The position numbers were made by a program, and so were the translations under genes. From the NCBI GenBank assembly GCA_037043015.1, contig CM073322.1, positions 19,603,601 to 19,667,600 of the forward strand: a stretch of DNA of 64,000 nt, in the 5' to 3' direction. Below are positions 36,787 through 48,240 of the stretch, piece by piece; position 1 is the first letter of the stretch; each line of letters starts with the position of its first letter. The notes below the pieces were generated by a model. That model was not told where the DNA came from, did no database searches, and saw nothing but the letters and a program-made list of their open reading frames with translations. Origin of the DNA: Bryum argenteum. Lineage: Eukaryota; Streptophyta; Bryopsida; Bryales; Bryaceae.

Positions 36787-37317
36787 CGTATATGACAATT
36801 TTATGACAAATTTTTGAGGAATGAAGTCTGGTGATTTCAGGTAACCTTTGACTGCGTAGATGTCTCATATTGGGAGGTCCGAAAAGTGAGAGCGATCAAG
36901 AAATTTTTTAACCAACTTGCAGTCGGATGCAGGTTCCTCTTTCGGTAACTGCAGAATCACACATGAGCAACAGACTGGCATTTCCTTCCACATACATCAT
37001 TAATGCAATCCGCTCACAAGAATGAAGTTGAATGAAATCTGCAAAGCAACTGCCAGCGGAAATGATACATAGTCACGAGTTTCATCATCATCATCCCTCT
37101 GGGCATGAACATTGCCTTGTTTCTGGTGCTCATACAATGAATGTACATCCATGTCTCATAACTCACTTTTTATCAATACTGATGGCCTCTACGCAGAGTG
37201 AAAAGGTAAAAAGCTGCAGGAGGCACTTCAATCTGCAAGTGTCATGATACCGGTCAATCCAATACAACGACCAATACATTGTAAGATAAAGCAACTGTGA
37301 CACAATCATGAAAAATG
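36787..37317. other. Intergenic DNA, no gene seen
   Basis: Unique sequence, slightly GC-richer than the repeats around it. No frame with a recognisable product. Confidence 0.5.
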
Positions 37318-37321
37318 TTAA

Positions 37322-37581
37322 CCCCTAAAGGTCCCTGATACAAAATTCTTTAAATTATGAAAAAGAACCTTCTTCTACTTCATGTGCAAAGAAACACAAT
37401 CTAAGCATTGATTAGAAGATCCAACCATAGGATCTTGAAGTTAACTTGACCCTTTTCTCGAATGTCAAATTTGAACCGTTAATTTTTCTCCAATTTTGAG
37501 ATTATAATGGTCAAATTTGGCTGAATTTTCTCCCTGCGGAAATTCCAAGAAGCGATTTCCGCTTTCTTGGACCTTTAGGGG
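37322..37581. repeat. TTAA element, family D (260 bp)
   Basis: TTAA 37318-37321 and 37582-37585. Tips CCCCTAAAGGTCCCTGATAC and TTGGACCTTTAGGGG. Same body as the other family D copies. Confidence 0.87.
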
Positions 37582-37594
37582 TTAATAGGGTTAA

Positions 37595-38173
37595 CCCCTA
37601 ACTCTCCTTGAAGCCCGAAATGAATTTTTGCAATTCCGGGCAGCCTAAATGAAGGGGTTAGAAGTAATATTTTTGCCTAAGAGTTTTATTGGGTCCTCCT
37701 TATACTGCAAAGTGTATGTGTCAAAATTCGCAAAGTCAAATTCCAATTTTTGAGTCTTCTAGGACGACCCTTGGGTTGCAAGCCAAGATGGAGCAGCTTC
37801 AAAAAGTAACTTTTTTGAAGTTTGTTTTTTGAAACATGTTCATTACTAAATCACTACTCAAATTTCAAAGTGAGTCAAGTCAAAAAGTTTACCAATTTTA
37901 CAAGGGCAGCCTCCAAAAATTTCAAAACCAATCTTTGCAATGCCCAAAAAAGCTTGGGAGACAAACTTTGGATGTTATGATATTTCAAATGGTAAACATC
38001 CAACGGTCAATTTTTTGAACAGTAATCAAGCATATTCTTGAGTACAAGATCTTACGGTTGAAAGTTTTAAAAAAGGGAAAGAAATTGGTTCACACCCCCC
38101 ACAAGTGCTTAGAGGTAGAGAATCGCAGTTTTGAGGTTTCAAGCTCCCAAAAAAAACCAAGGAGATTTAAGGG
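37595..38173 (+). repeat. TTAA element, short family B relative (579 bp)
   Basis: TTAA 37591-37594 and 38174-38177. Starts CCCCTAACTCTCCTTGAAGC and ends AAGGAGATTTAAGGG. The internal TCATTACTAAATCACTACTC and AAAAGTTTACCAATTTTACA correspond to family B (3812, 62700), with a large part missing. It begins only 5 bp after the TTAA of the previous element. Confidence 0.8.
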
Positions 38174-38177
38174 TTAA

Positions 38178-39217
38178 TAACAACATATAAAATAGAAAGG
38201 ATAGAAAATTAGATTAAAAAGATTCAGAGATGTCCAATGTAAATGAAGTGTTTATTCAATTCAATTTTAGAGTAAGTGGTATTTGAACAAGCTGAAAACA
38301 CTCTAGTATGAGGCTATAAAACACATGTTTAGCGATACACGACTCTATTATTTTCTATTTCTCAACAAAAATTCTACATATATCTACTAAGTACTTTTAG
38401 GTGCCAGTAAAGAACTACCATGAACATAGTTGTCATGAAGTGTGCGTTTGAAGATAATAAGTTACAACAACAAGGCCATTGTTTATTTTTTTAGTTTATC
38501 AGCTACAAGTCATCATGAATATGTATATTTTAAACAAGGGGTAGACATGACTGTGTATCCCTACAGACATATATGTGTTGTGTATACATGGCATATGTAG
38601 TTGAAGCCTTGAAGAAATCCAATAATGAGTTCATCAATATTAAACTTATACATCCATGTGAATTTATGGTAAAGGGTCCAATCAACAAGACTTTTAAAAC
38701 CAATTTGTTGATGATCTCACATGTTGCACTTCATGATGTGTGCACTATTGAGTACCAAATTCAAATTGACACTAAGAACATACTCACAAGTGGCTTAATA
38801 ACTTAATACTGAGGTATATTTTAGATTTCACTTGTGTAGTTTAATTTACCTATAATTAATTGTTTTACAGGGTGTGGGGTTATGGGTATTCGGACCGCTC
38901 TCAACTTTTAAAACTCTATCAGATTTATAGATTGTTCAAAAGAATGCATATGGAATACTCTCCCACAAGCCTTATACATTTCTTAAAAAGTATTTAGCTC
39001 CTACATATGTGAACTTACTAATTTAATATGTTGATTGTGACTTAGTTCTTCACCTTACAATAACAAACATATACTAGCAACATCTTCTTGGTGATAATAT
39101 AGTTTAATACTCCTATTAGGTGAACACAATAATACATGAAGTACTAAACCCAACAAACGTTATCATTAAACTTGTTAGGACTCTACCTTCACTAGTGCTT
39201 AGGTTTTGGCTTTACAA
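38178..39217. other. AT-rich intergenic DNA
   Basis: A 77-aa frame at 38573-38806 (VVEALKKSNNEFINIKLIHP) is the only stretch with a coding look; no family recognised. Confidence 0.45.
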
Positions 39218-39221
39218 TTAA

Positions 39222-39486
39222 TCCCTAGAGATGCTTAAAAAGCCAAAATGACTTTTAGGGGGTCCCACATACAAAGAAGACCAACCGTGAAAAATGGTCA
39301 ACCAACTTTGACCATTATGATCTCACAAACAAAGAAATATCAACCGGTCAAATTGCATACGTCAGTAAAATGTCATGTAAACGTTAAGATCTTACGCTTG
39401 GATTTCAACCGTACTTCAATGAATATTTTTTAGCCTAAAAATAGGAGGTCATTTTTGGTAATTTTGCATCAATAATCTTTTAGGAG
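39222..39486. repeat. Degenerate family D element
   Basis: TTAA 39218-39221 then TCCCTAGAG; ends CTTTTAGGAG followed by TTCAA. Internal CAACTTTGACCATTATGATC and TGGTAATTTTGCATCAA are family D landmarks in reverse orientation to 33148. Confidence 0.6.
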
Positions 39487-40093
39487 TTCAAAATGATTGA
39501 ATAAAAGACACGTTTTCTAACACTTGATTTTAAACTAAATATAAAGCCAAATGTTAGTGTAAAGTTTTTGAGTTGCTTATGATAATGTTTAGTGTTCCTA
39601 CTATACATCTCATTTTAATATACCTTTTAATAACATCATTCTTTCACACAAAGAGATACATATTGTACATGACGGTTGACCACATCGTAACCCCCTCCTA
39701 GAAATAAACCTTTGGGGTTTGTGAGGCCCTCCCTTTGTGGAATGATCTTGAAGCATTGTAGTTTTGTATAGGCTCACAGGGAATTCCCTTTGAGCCTACA
39801 CAAAACTTTTCCCCTTTGATTTGGTAACAATGAATTTTTCTTTTGGGCACCTTGATTCATTATTACTTTTTTGGGTTAAGGAATAAATTACACAATTGCT
39901 AAATATGGTATCAAGAGGTATAGATTATTCAGTTACAGACTCACTGGAAAGTCTTGTGAACAACTGCAATTGCAATTTTCCGTATTCATAGCTTTTCAAA
40001 ATGTATGTAGCAAAACCATAGTGCTCTTTCAAATGTATGCCCATGTAAAGTAACAATGAGAAACTACACAACTATGCTATTATGACTCAACGT
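39487..40093. other. AT-rich intergenic DNA
   Basis: Contains an imperfect inverted repeat around GTAGTTTTGTATAGGCTCA / TGAGCCTACACAAAACTTT (about 39757-39808), a hairpin with a loop of about 14 bp. No gene. Confidence 0.5.
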
Positions 40094-41498
40094 CTACTTT
40101 TCCATCAAATTCTTTAACACACCTATAAAGCTGAAATTACCACCATTGATATTGAAATTTGGCAAGAACCGATTTGGTTGAATTTCAAATGCACAAAATC
40201 CTTCAAATTCGCTTTTGGAACTTCTCTCTTGACAAGCCATCTTGCTTGTGGGCACTTGTGGAACCTCCGTCTTGACAGCCATCTCGCTTGTGGGCGCTTC
40301 ATCATGCATAATACATTTTCTTTTGAAAGACCTGGAAGTATCAATTAACTTAGCCCTTTTCGCATCTATCGCGTGGAGACACACACAAGCGCATGCACAA
40401 GTATATATGAGTACAACATGTCATAATATGTGATTGTATTCAAAAACAAAACAAACACAAACTTTACAACTATCTACCTATTTAGAACGAATCTTCTTCT
40501 CGTCGTCTTCCAAGATTTCAGAGTATGTAAATAGTCTCACTGTCACATCTACGGCATCAGTCCCGAAGATTTTTCTTTGGATAACCTTATTGTCTTTTAT
40601 CTTTGGAAGAGCATTAAGCTCTTATAATATTTATAGTGATCATCCCTTTCTTGGCAAGTACCAAAGACTCCTTCATACGTGGTATACCAATCTTTCAAGC
40701 ACTTCTGTTTCCAATGATTATTCCTTCTGTCTGCTCGATCAAACTCAATGTCACTTTGGCAAATGTGTTCTTTCCCATAGGTTTCTTAACAAACGAAATG
40801 TTATCACTTTGTTTGATTTTCAATTTCGGTTGTAGAAACAAGGGCTCCAGCTCTCCTATGAATTCATCAAGGTCTTCATGGCTAAAGATTGCGCGATGCA
40901 TCATCATCTCTTTGGAAGTATTTATCAAATCATGCTCATAGCAATCAATAGGTTTTTGCAAACTATGGATTGAACAATGATGAATGTCTCTTTTGACATT
41001 TTTGGCCATTCGAGGTGAATGTTTTTTTAGAAATACACATTCAAAATTGAGTTAATTAAGGATCATACTATTGTATACTATATTACTAATGCTTAGTACA
41101 AGAAAGAGCTTGGAAAAGAAAGTACCTTAACAAATCAACATTGTCATTGTCTAATAGAAGCTCAAACTCGTTACTGTAAGTTAGCCTCAATTCCACCATC
41201 CCTTGAATAAAGAGGTTCTTGCATGACATATAGAAGAATCTACAACTTAAACCTTTCGGAGTTGCCAATGAACACCCAAGAAGATGTGAGCATGAGGGCT
41301 TCCTCTTCCCGAATCAAAATGGCACTAGAAGTGAATTCCTTGCCCAAGCCGCTTCTACTCGATTCTTTCGCAGCTGTTTCTCATGTCTGCAAACCTTGGG
41401 TCCTTCATGATTTCAAATGGGACAAGATTAACTCCCATTGACTCGCGAATACGATCTTCTTGCTTGTCACGTGTGACCCTCCCAATCGCACGCATCAT
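40094..41498 (-). CDS. Probable multi-exon gene of unknown function
   Basis: Several consecutive minus-strand stretches read as protein and can be joined. Exon a 41498-41359 starts MMRAIGRVTRDKQEDRIRE and contains NLVPFEIMKDPRF. It joins in frame to 41239-41126 (KNLFIQGMVELRLTYSNEF) and then to a stretch beginning 40989 and running to about 40705 (EDLDEFIGELEPLFLQPKLK). Further coding-like segments lie at about 40615-40484 (FGTDAVDVTVRLFTYSEIL) and 40384-40094, the last with an NLS-like KRAKLIDTSRSFKRK and a doubled PTSxMA motif. I recognise no family. The last joints are uncertain, because the frame changes near 40705 and there is a stop after 40484. It may be a host gene, a captured gene in a transposon, or a decaying copy. 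Confidence 0.4.
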
Positions 41499-41514
41499 GT
41501 TCGGCAAACTGCCT

Positions 41515-41870
41515 ATCATTCAAAATGCAAATAATTAAAAATACACCGAAATCTGCCCAGGGTTTTATTTCTATGAGGGGGTTACGTCGGGTAAGCCCCC
41601 CATCGTCGGTTCCCAGCTGCTTGTGTCCCTTCCTCGTCCGGCTCCCGCCCTCCTCGGGTTGGGTCCCTCACATGCCGGGAGCCACTTCGATGGAGGCCTC
41701 CCCCTTTACCTCACACATCCTATAACGGTGGAGTGACATGGGATAAACTTTTGATGTTTTCAGACAACATCCATTTTAGTCATGTACGTTCAAGGATTAT
41801 GTCGAGTTTCAAATTACCATAAACAACTACTCGGAAGATTCCCCATTACATTGCGGACTGATTACAACTC
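41515..41870. other. GC-rich patch upstream of the unknown gene
   Basis: About 41570-41700 is unusually C-rich for its surroundings. It may be promoter or remnant; no feature is assigned. Confidence 0.4.
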
Positions 41871-41884
41871 GTAATTCCCTGTTA

Positions 41885-42800
41885 TGGTAAGGTGTCCTAT
41901 AATGGCGCAATTTTCAGCACAGAAAATCTACTGGAATGTTGCGAGTGCACGCAATTTTGGTGCATGGGGAAAATTAGTAGAAAACTAGAGCAAGTGGAAT
42001 CATCATTTTTCGACTCTTCTACAGTGAGTAATGAATTTTTAAAGATGGAAATATAGGTGTTCCTAAAATGGTGCCCTAAAGTGACGCCCTACAATCTTTG
42101 CAGAGTGTACATGGTACTATTGTAAGGAGAAGCTATTATGTACGTGACAGTGAAGATTACTAGGGCTCCATTTTCGGCACCGTGCCATTTTTGGCTGCTC
42201 TACCATATGTGGGATTTTCCTCACAATAGGTGATGACAGAAAATTCATGCATCCAATTCCAAATTTCATCGCATTCTTAGATGATTTGTCTCGGAAGTTT
42301 ACAACGAGCAATCAAATGCCTTCTTAGATGATATGAAAATAAATCTTCCTCCTTGTTGGGAGATTCATTTTCATATCACCCTTGTGGTGGGTGATTACCC
42401 TATACGTAATTCTGGGTAGTATGAAAAATTTGATCCAGCGGCTCTCAAACTAGGTGCATTTTTTCCAAAACTTTTGCCACTTTAGAAAGCATTATAATAC
42501 TAGCTAGCCTGATCCCAAAATTCATGTGGTATTTTGGTAGACTTACCTCGAAGGAGAGTGCTCAAAACGAGAGCAGTATCAATAATGGAGCACTAGGCTT
42601 CTTCGCTCCTAGGTACACAATACCTTCTTCATTCAACACTACTCAATGCAAACATTTTAGGGTGTCGAATTAGGGCACCATTTTAGAAACACCTATGAAT
42701 CCACTGTCAAATATTCAAAACAAGTTGTAGAAGAGTCCAAACTTCATGAATGGGCACTTTGACCATATTTCTACTTACTTTCCCCACTCATGAAAATTGC
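41885..42800. repeat. Eroded element with long imperfect inverted arms
   Basis: The left arm (about 41930-42110: TATAGGTGTTCCTAAAATGG, GACTCTTCTACAGTGAG) pairs with the right arm (about 42655-42800: CCATTTTAGAAACACCTATG, GTTGTAGAAGAGTCC) read in reverse. The left arm recurs at 61515-61745. A foldback-type transposon remnant is likely. Confidence 0.65.
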
Positions 42801-43743
42801 TTTTGCTGTTATCTTCACCCCAAATCTGAAATTTGAGCCATTTTTGAGCACTCTCCCTTAACCTGATTGCAGCCATACAAAATAATGCTTGTCTTTTGCC
42901 TAATCTATGAGAAACGATGTTTTAACCAAAAAAATAATAAAAAAAAAATTCTTTGCCTCAAGGGGAAGGCACTGTGGTGCACCTACGGCAAATGGCCACC
43001 TACCAGGCGCATGCACTATCAATGCAGAAGTGTACTTTGACGGCTAGTGATGGAAAAGGATTGAAGTTTCCAGAGTTAACACAAATGACACAAAGTTAGC
43101 CATCAAATATCCACTGAGAATGTTGCTTATACTTAGACCTTGCTTCATTCTTTTAAAATGTGATTTCCTCCGAGCAGAGTTGATTCTTGCTCCGACACCA
43201 TACTGCATGCAAACAACTATTTGCTCACCTTGGTACAGGTATACAGCCCTCAACTCATAACCAAATATGGCAAAAGACTTTACCCAATCAAGCACCATTC
43301 TGCATTTAGGTGCAACCCATATCAACTGTTGATAATCCAGATTACATGACGCACCCAGTGTCTCCAAAGTCGCCTGAAAGACTCCATACAATTTGCTAAT
43401 AAACTGTTGAATACAGAATGGCTCATCTTAGCTGCTTGATTATGATCCAATTGCATCTTCGGCTTCCTTCCAGAGGGATTCAACAGCAGCTTGATTATGA
43501 TTGGTGAACCAGCATAAACCCCTCGTAACTCCAAGCAGATTCACATCCAGATGTAAGAAAATCCAGATATTCAGACATTATCCAAGGGATTTTAACTATA
43601 TGAAGACCAGAGCTCAAATTACTGCTTCAAATCCTCTCCCATAGCCATTTCACACACCCAAGGGTCCACGAAGGAGTCAACTGCTACCTGCCATCAAGAT
43701 TTCCAACCGATTTTAACGATTACGAGAGATTTCCAACTGATTA
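42801..43743. other. Intergenic DNA, no gene seen
   Basis: A 115-aa minus-strand frame (43044-43391) and an overlapping 70-aa frame have no recognisable product. No element ends. Confidence 0.45.
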
Positions 43744-43747
43744 TTAA

Positions 43748-44000
43748 CCAATTTTCTTGTTGCTAAACGGTCTAAGTCACAAAATTTGACTTTCCTTCAG
43801 ATTAAGCTCAAAGATCTCAATCTAAGCATTATTAAAAGATTCAACCGTAAGATCTCAAAGTTCACTTGACATTCTTCTCACATACCCAATTTGAACCATT
43901 CAATCTTCATCATTTGCGAGATTATAATGGTCAAAGTTGGCTGAGTTTTTCTCTTGCGGGAACCTCCAAAACCCGTTTGGGTTTAAAGGAAAGTTAGGGG
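43748..44000. repeat. TTAA element, family D (253 bp)
   Basis: TTAA 43744-43747 and 44001-44004. The 5' tip is eroded (CCAATTTTCTTGTTGC); the 3' tip is GGAAAGTTAGGGG. The body matches 32471-32730 closely. It shares its right TTAA with the next element. Confidence 0.82.
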
Positions 44001-44004
44001 TTAA

Positions 44005-44365
44005 CCCTTAAACGCCCAAGCAAGCCCGAGGGGCATGATTCCAACAGAATCTTCCCTGTAGCTCTCATTGTACTCAACATTTCACTTATATTTTGATGTC
44101 AAACTGGTCACCTTCTTCTGATGCATTCAAAAAGTGAAATTTCACAATTCAAATCACAATTTGTATGAATGATTTTGTGCTTTGAAAGGATTGTGGTAGG
44201 TAGGTTGGGGTGGTACATAACCTTGTAGGAGGTTGCAAGCTCATCATTGATTGGTCTATTTATGATGCCCAAGTTCAAAAAGTGCACTATTCATGATGCC
44301 CAAGTTCAAAAGATGCTGTGATCCAATTTTGGGCTGCCCGTTTCAAACCCAAGGGCGTTTAAGGG
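44005..44365 (+). repeat. TTAA element, family C, complete (361 bp)
   Basis: TTAA 44001-44004 and 44366-44369. Tips CCCTTAAACGCCCAAGCAAG and AAGGGCGTTTAAGGG. Equal in length and nearly in sequence to 56767-57127. Contains a local direct repeat CATGATGCCCAAGTTCAAAA. Confidence 0.9.
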
Positions 44366-44369
44366 TTAA

Positions 44370-44934
44370 CTATTGCCAGGATTTCCAATGGATTAATTAC
44401 TATTACTAGCAACTGAACCTGGTTTAGGTTTTCGTTTGCCTTCATGCCTTACACAAGTACCCAACAAACTCCTTGATTCATGATTATGGGCAATACAACG
44501 TCGAAGGACACCATCAACTGCCATATCTACCCGGTCCACGTTCCAGATTGCATGGTCCCATAGCCAAGTGGATGAATGCAGATGGATATGGACGGATGAA
44601 AACTAGCGCCTCCAGCGTCAATAAATACGAGGGGGAGGAGGACGACGAGAACAGAAGCGCAGGGGACCACGCCAGTGGCAGTGCGAATCGGGAGGCCCAA
44701 TGGGCAGTGGGTGCACCATCATGGTGCATGGGGGCTGCCACTGTTTTTAGCCTTGTTGCCAAAGCAGTCCAAAGCAACGCAGGCCTGCCGAGGGTCGTCG
44801 TAGTATCATTCTCGGTTCTAGTGCTGACCCTCCCACTTTCGTAGCGTTTCTAGACTTTATTGCCACGACGCGGGCCGCTCTCCGCCTTCAAGTCCCCCCC
44901 GGACGACTCCTTCAGAGCTTTCACCACTCCACCA
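44370..44934. promoter_or_regulatory. Upstream region of MIR171
   Basis: The sequence shifts from AT-rich repeats to GC-rich unique DNA at about 44500. A 123-aa plus-strand frame (44473-44844) overlaps it but has no family match and is opposed by an equally open reverse frame, so I treat it as chance in GC-rich DNA. Confidence 0.4.
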
Positions 44935-44943
44935 CTATAAGAG
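44935..44943 (+). promoter_or_regulatory. TATA box, likely for pri-miR171
   Basis: CTATAAGAG lies about 135 bp ahead of the hairpin, in GC-rich unique sequence with a C-rich stretch just upstream. A start of transcription near 44965-44975 would place the hairpin about 100 nt into the transcript, a usual arrangement for plant MIR genes. Confidence 0.5.
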
Positions 44944-45069
44944 CCTTGTGAGCCTCCTCGACTGTACCAATTGAAGCTTGAGAACCTCGCTCTCATTAGC
45001 CTTGGAGAATGTTAATTTACTGGTGGTGACTGCGGTTCAGTTCCGAGAAGAGGTGGTATTTCCTTGAGG

Positions 45070-45155
45070 TATGTGATGTTGGTGGCGCTCAATCAGATGA
45101 CTATGCCTGTGAGTCAGGCGTCGCCATCAGATTGAGCCGCGCCAATATCACATCC
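45070..45155 (+). ncRNA. MIR171: MIR171 precursor hairpin
   Basis: The 3' arm carries the miR171 core TTGAGCCGCGCCAATATC, beginning at 45132; the usual 21-mer would be 45132-45152. The 5' arm (45072-45092) pairs with it almost throughout: a run from the base, two G-T pairs, a symmetric 2-nt internal loop, then GCTCAATC against GATTGAGC. The stem continues with scattered mismatches to GCCTG/CAGGC closing a 5-nt loop. The star strand is therefore on the 5' arm, as in known MIR171 genes. miR171 cleaves mRNAs of HAM/SCL-type GRAS transcription factors throughout land plants. In the alternative register starting two to three bases earlier, the first base would be A rather than U, so the later register (5' U) is more likely dominant. 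Confidence 0.94.
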
Positions 45156-46643
45156 TTGCCTTTTCATTATATCTTTGCTCGGTCTGTGTGCTGCATTCTC
45201 TTATTGCGTTGGAGCCCCAGGTTGTCGTTGCCGGTGTTTACCGACTGGAAAGAATGAAGTAGTCTTGTGTAGATACGATATTTTTGTTTGTATTTGCATG
45301 CATTGGTGTTATCTTTCAATGTGGGTTCATTCCGATGTTATCTTTACACAGGTTTTTTGTAGAACGCAATGGTGAGATGGCGATACACTGACAGGGTGAG
45401 AGTGTAATGCCGTTAAAATGGAAACTGGTTTGCCGCATTTCAAAATCGAGTTCCTACATCGTGGTGGTAGACGATTAGGTCTGAGGTGGTGGATGATGAG
45501 AGACTGTGTTTTGAGTATTGCATGTTAACTTGTTTGTAGAAAAGTGTTTCATATCCTTAAGTCGGACGTTTGTGTATGTGTTACGAGAGTCTTGTAGCAC
45601 TTTCCGACTTGTCGGGATTGTTGGAGAAAAGTGCTTGACAGAAGTTGGCACGCTGTCCGGAGCGTGAACGCTCGATTTCTTATCTTTACATCGCTGTCTA
45701 AGAACTTCTCACACGCGACTGTTACTTTCCACCTGAACTACTGAACATGGCACGCAACCTGATTTTTTGGAATATGAGCGGAAGGAACTGAAATTTTTTA
45801 TTAGACGGTTCTCGTGCCAGATGCTGCACATTCACCTGCACTGGGCTAGTCCGTTTGTGATGTGACAAATCAGTGCAGTTCACGAGTCTCAGGTGGAGCC
45901 GCTCCTTCTGATCAGTTTATTCATAGACTCTACAGGATCAGGGCCTTGCCTGGCGCAACAAGCGCTCCCTTCACATCAGTTGTATGAACTTCACCAGCTT
46001 TCATTCGCGTGACGAACCGGTCGGTCCGCTGCAGCATGATAAAGAGGGCGCTAGTGTGACGTGACGAATCGATGTGTTTGATACAGAGTCGGATAACGAG
46101 GTGACGTATTTATTTCATCCGGAAGGCAACTGAAGTGTTGTATGTGGGAACGAAAGTAGTCGGTGGGACCCAGGTAGCCGTCGCAGCACTAAATCTTGTC
46201 GGCGATTCTGTCGGGAACATTCTTCAATAACGGCTTCCTCATCGTATGTGTAATCGCAGGTGATGTCATGAAGCGTGGCGTAGCCTGCTCTTCCCTATTA
46301 TAACCTAAATGAAGCTCACCCCCACTAACAACAAAACCCTAGCTAACTAACTACAGTAACAAAAAGCCGTCGGCCTTCAGGATACGTGAACAGCCAAGGT
46401 AACTTTGAATAACTTATGTAACTTAGATCGAAAAAAGAAACAGTGACAGCCCAGTCGGTTCCTAGCTACTGAATATCATTCTTTTAGGACCTCCGTTTCG
46501 TTCCAGACGCTGTATGACCTGTGTGTGTCGGTGATTACAACGACCAATAAATCGAACCTGTGTTTAAGATCGGCTCGATGCGTGAACGCATCCAAAGAAC
46601 GTGAGAGGAATGGCATCCTTGTACGTCGAAGTAAAAGCTACAG
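45156..46643. other. GC-richer unique DNA 3' of MIR171
   Basis: Probably includes the rest of pri-miR171. No open frame of note and no repeats. Its composition resembles the gene islands rather than the element-rich DNA, so other non-coding transcripts are possible. Confidence 0.45.
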
Positions 46644-46645
46644 TA

Positions 46646-46960
46646 TGGTAGACTGTCCTAAAAGCCCCACCTTAAGAGATCTGACCTATTTTTAGCACTA
46701 CTAAATTCAAAATAAAACTATGACCATATTCGAAATAGGTATTTGGCAGGATTGCAAAAATTTGCAACATGTAATTCGCATTTGTCAATTTTATACGAAA
46801 TTCCAAAGTGCTAAGTAAGATTTGACCCAATTGCGTTATATACAAATGAGGTACATCTGTATTTTCACAATCTACAAATGAGGTACATCTGTATTTTCAC
46901 AATCTACAAATGAGGTACAGATCGCGTTTGGGTACAGAGCGTTTTTAGGACTGGCTACCT
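46646..46960. mobile_element. Probable MITE with TA target duplication, ~315 bp
   Basis: Ends GGTAGACTGTCCTAAAAGC and GCGTTTTTAGGACTGGCTACC are imperfect inverted repeats, flanked by TA (46644-46645, 46961-46962). It contains a 32-bp tandem repeat at 46843-46925. No second copy in the window. Confidence 0.6.
46843..46925. repeat. 32-bp tandem repeat, 2.4 units
   Basis: Unit ACAAATGAGGTACATCTGTA + TTTTCACAATCT, repeated exactly. Confidence 0.9.
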
Positions 46961-46962
46961 TA

Positions 46963-47930
46963 GTCTAGCTTCGGCGGAGAAGTAACATAACTTAGTATGT
47001 TTTGACTGTCGGAAAACGCAGCGGCTTACACATCCTCTCTACGCTGGACATGAAACTCAGGTTGAAACACTACAGTCACTCGGAAAATCAACAATACGAC
47101 GTTCTGGTCCGGTTTTTACAAGGAGTGTCTCATTCGCAGCCACTCGTAAAAGTAATAGTAGCACGGGGCGATGTCTACAGGAACTCTCGTTCGCAGTTGC
47201 GATGTGGTGAAAAATAAAGTCGGGATAGAATAACTTTTACGCTAGGATGTAATACTAAAGTGTGAGCCGAGTGTCAGTACGATAGCTAGAAAGCCAGGGA
47301 ATCTCAGTAGCCGGCTAAATATAGTCCAAAACTGGTAAATGCACATAGAATTAGAATCGGAGGGGGAAGCCAATGGAGGAGGCTGCATGTCCCGGAGCAT
47401 TTATGTTACGATGCTTTTAGGTGTCGTGCTTGGAGACTTGCTCGCTCCACTCGTCCTGCCAAAAGCTAAGCTATGGTCAGCCCAGCTACTCGTTCTTTAG
47501 TCTGCGCTGGACGAGCATTGCTGCAAATTGCGGCACTGGATTGAAGAATTCTTTGAATCTGCTTGTTCTTAATGCCTCTGACTCATGGAATCAAATTGTA
47601 TGTATCTTCACTTGAATCTTCAAAACAGCTCTAGGACGGTACTGCTAAAAAACTCTTAGGCACGTTAGAGTTTATTGATTCTTACAAAAGCGGACTGGAT
47701 TTTTACCGTTCTTATCCTCATTTTTGTAACATACAGCAAATATGATAATCATTCTTGTATGATTGAAACTTGAATAGCTTACCTTCATTTCTGTCAATAC
47801 ACTGACTCAAAATTAATTTGAAAATTCATGTTTCACATTCAATATTAGCGTTTGTCAATCCAACACTAGTATGAAAGTGTCCATATCACACCGCAAGACC
47901 CATGACAACACCCCAAGCGCTTAGTACACT
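46963..47930. other. Unique intergenic DNA, no gene seen
   Basis: Moderate GC at first, AT-rich after 47640. Short frames only. Confidence 0.5.
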
Positions 47931-47934
47931 CCGG

Positions 47935-48072
47935 GTGCTTTGTACACCCATGTGACTTGCGCATTGAGTACACTTGTGTGTATCGAATACACCCTCGTCT
48001 ATTGAGTAGACCCTTGATTATTGAGTAGACCCTTGTCTACTGAGTACACCCTTGTGTATTGAGTACACCTGC
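47935..48072. repeat. ~20-bp degenerate tandem repeat
   Basis: Variants of TATTGAGTAGACCCTTGTCT / TATTGAGTACACCCTTGTG repeat about six times, cleanest between 47995 and 48070. Confidence 0.8.
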
Positions 48073-48240
48073 AAATGTAAAACACCTTTGTGTCAGAATG
48101 TGTCACAAAGACAACCTTCTAAATTCTTAAAAGCAGTCCTTAGTGTACTAGCTTAGTCTAGTCTACATCAGACACTATTGTATTAGTGCAAGGTGACGTT
48201 TTGACTTTGTAAAGGAACATTTTGAAGAATAGAATATAAG

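Noticed and set aside
44473-44844. 123-aa plus-strand frame ahead of MIR171
   Set aside because: GC-rich DNA with an equally long reverse frame, no family match, and it overlaps the likely MIR171 promoter.
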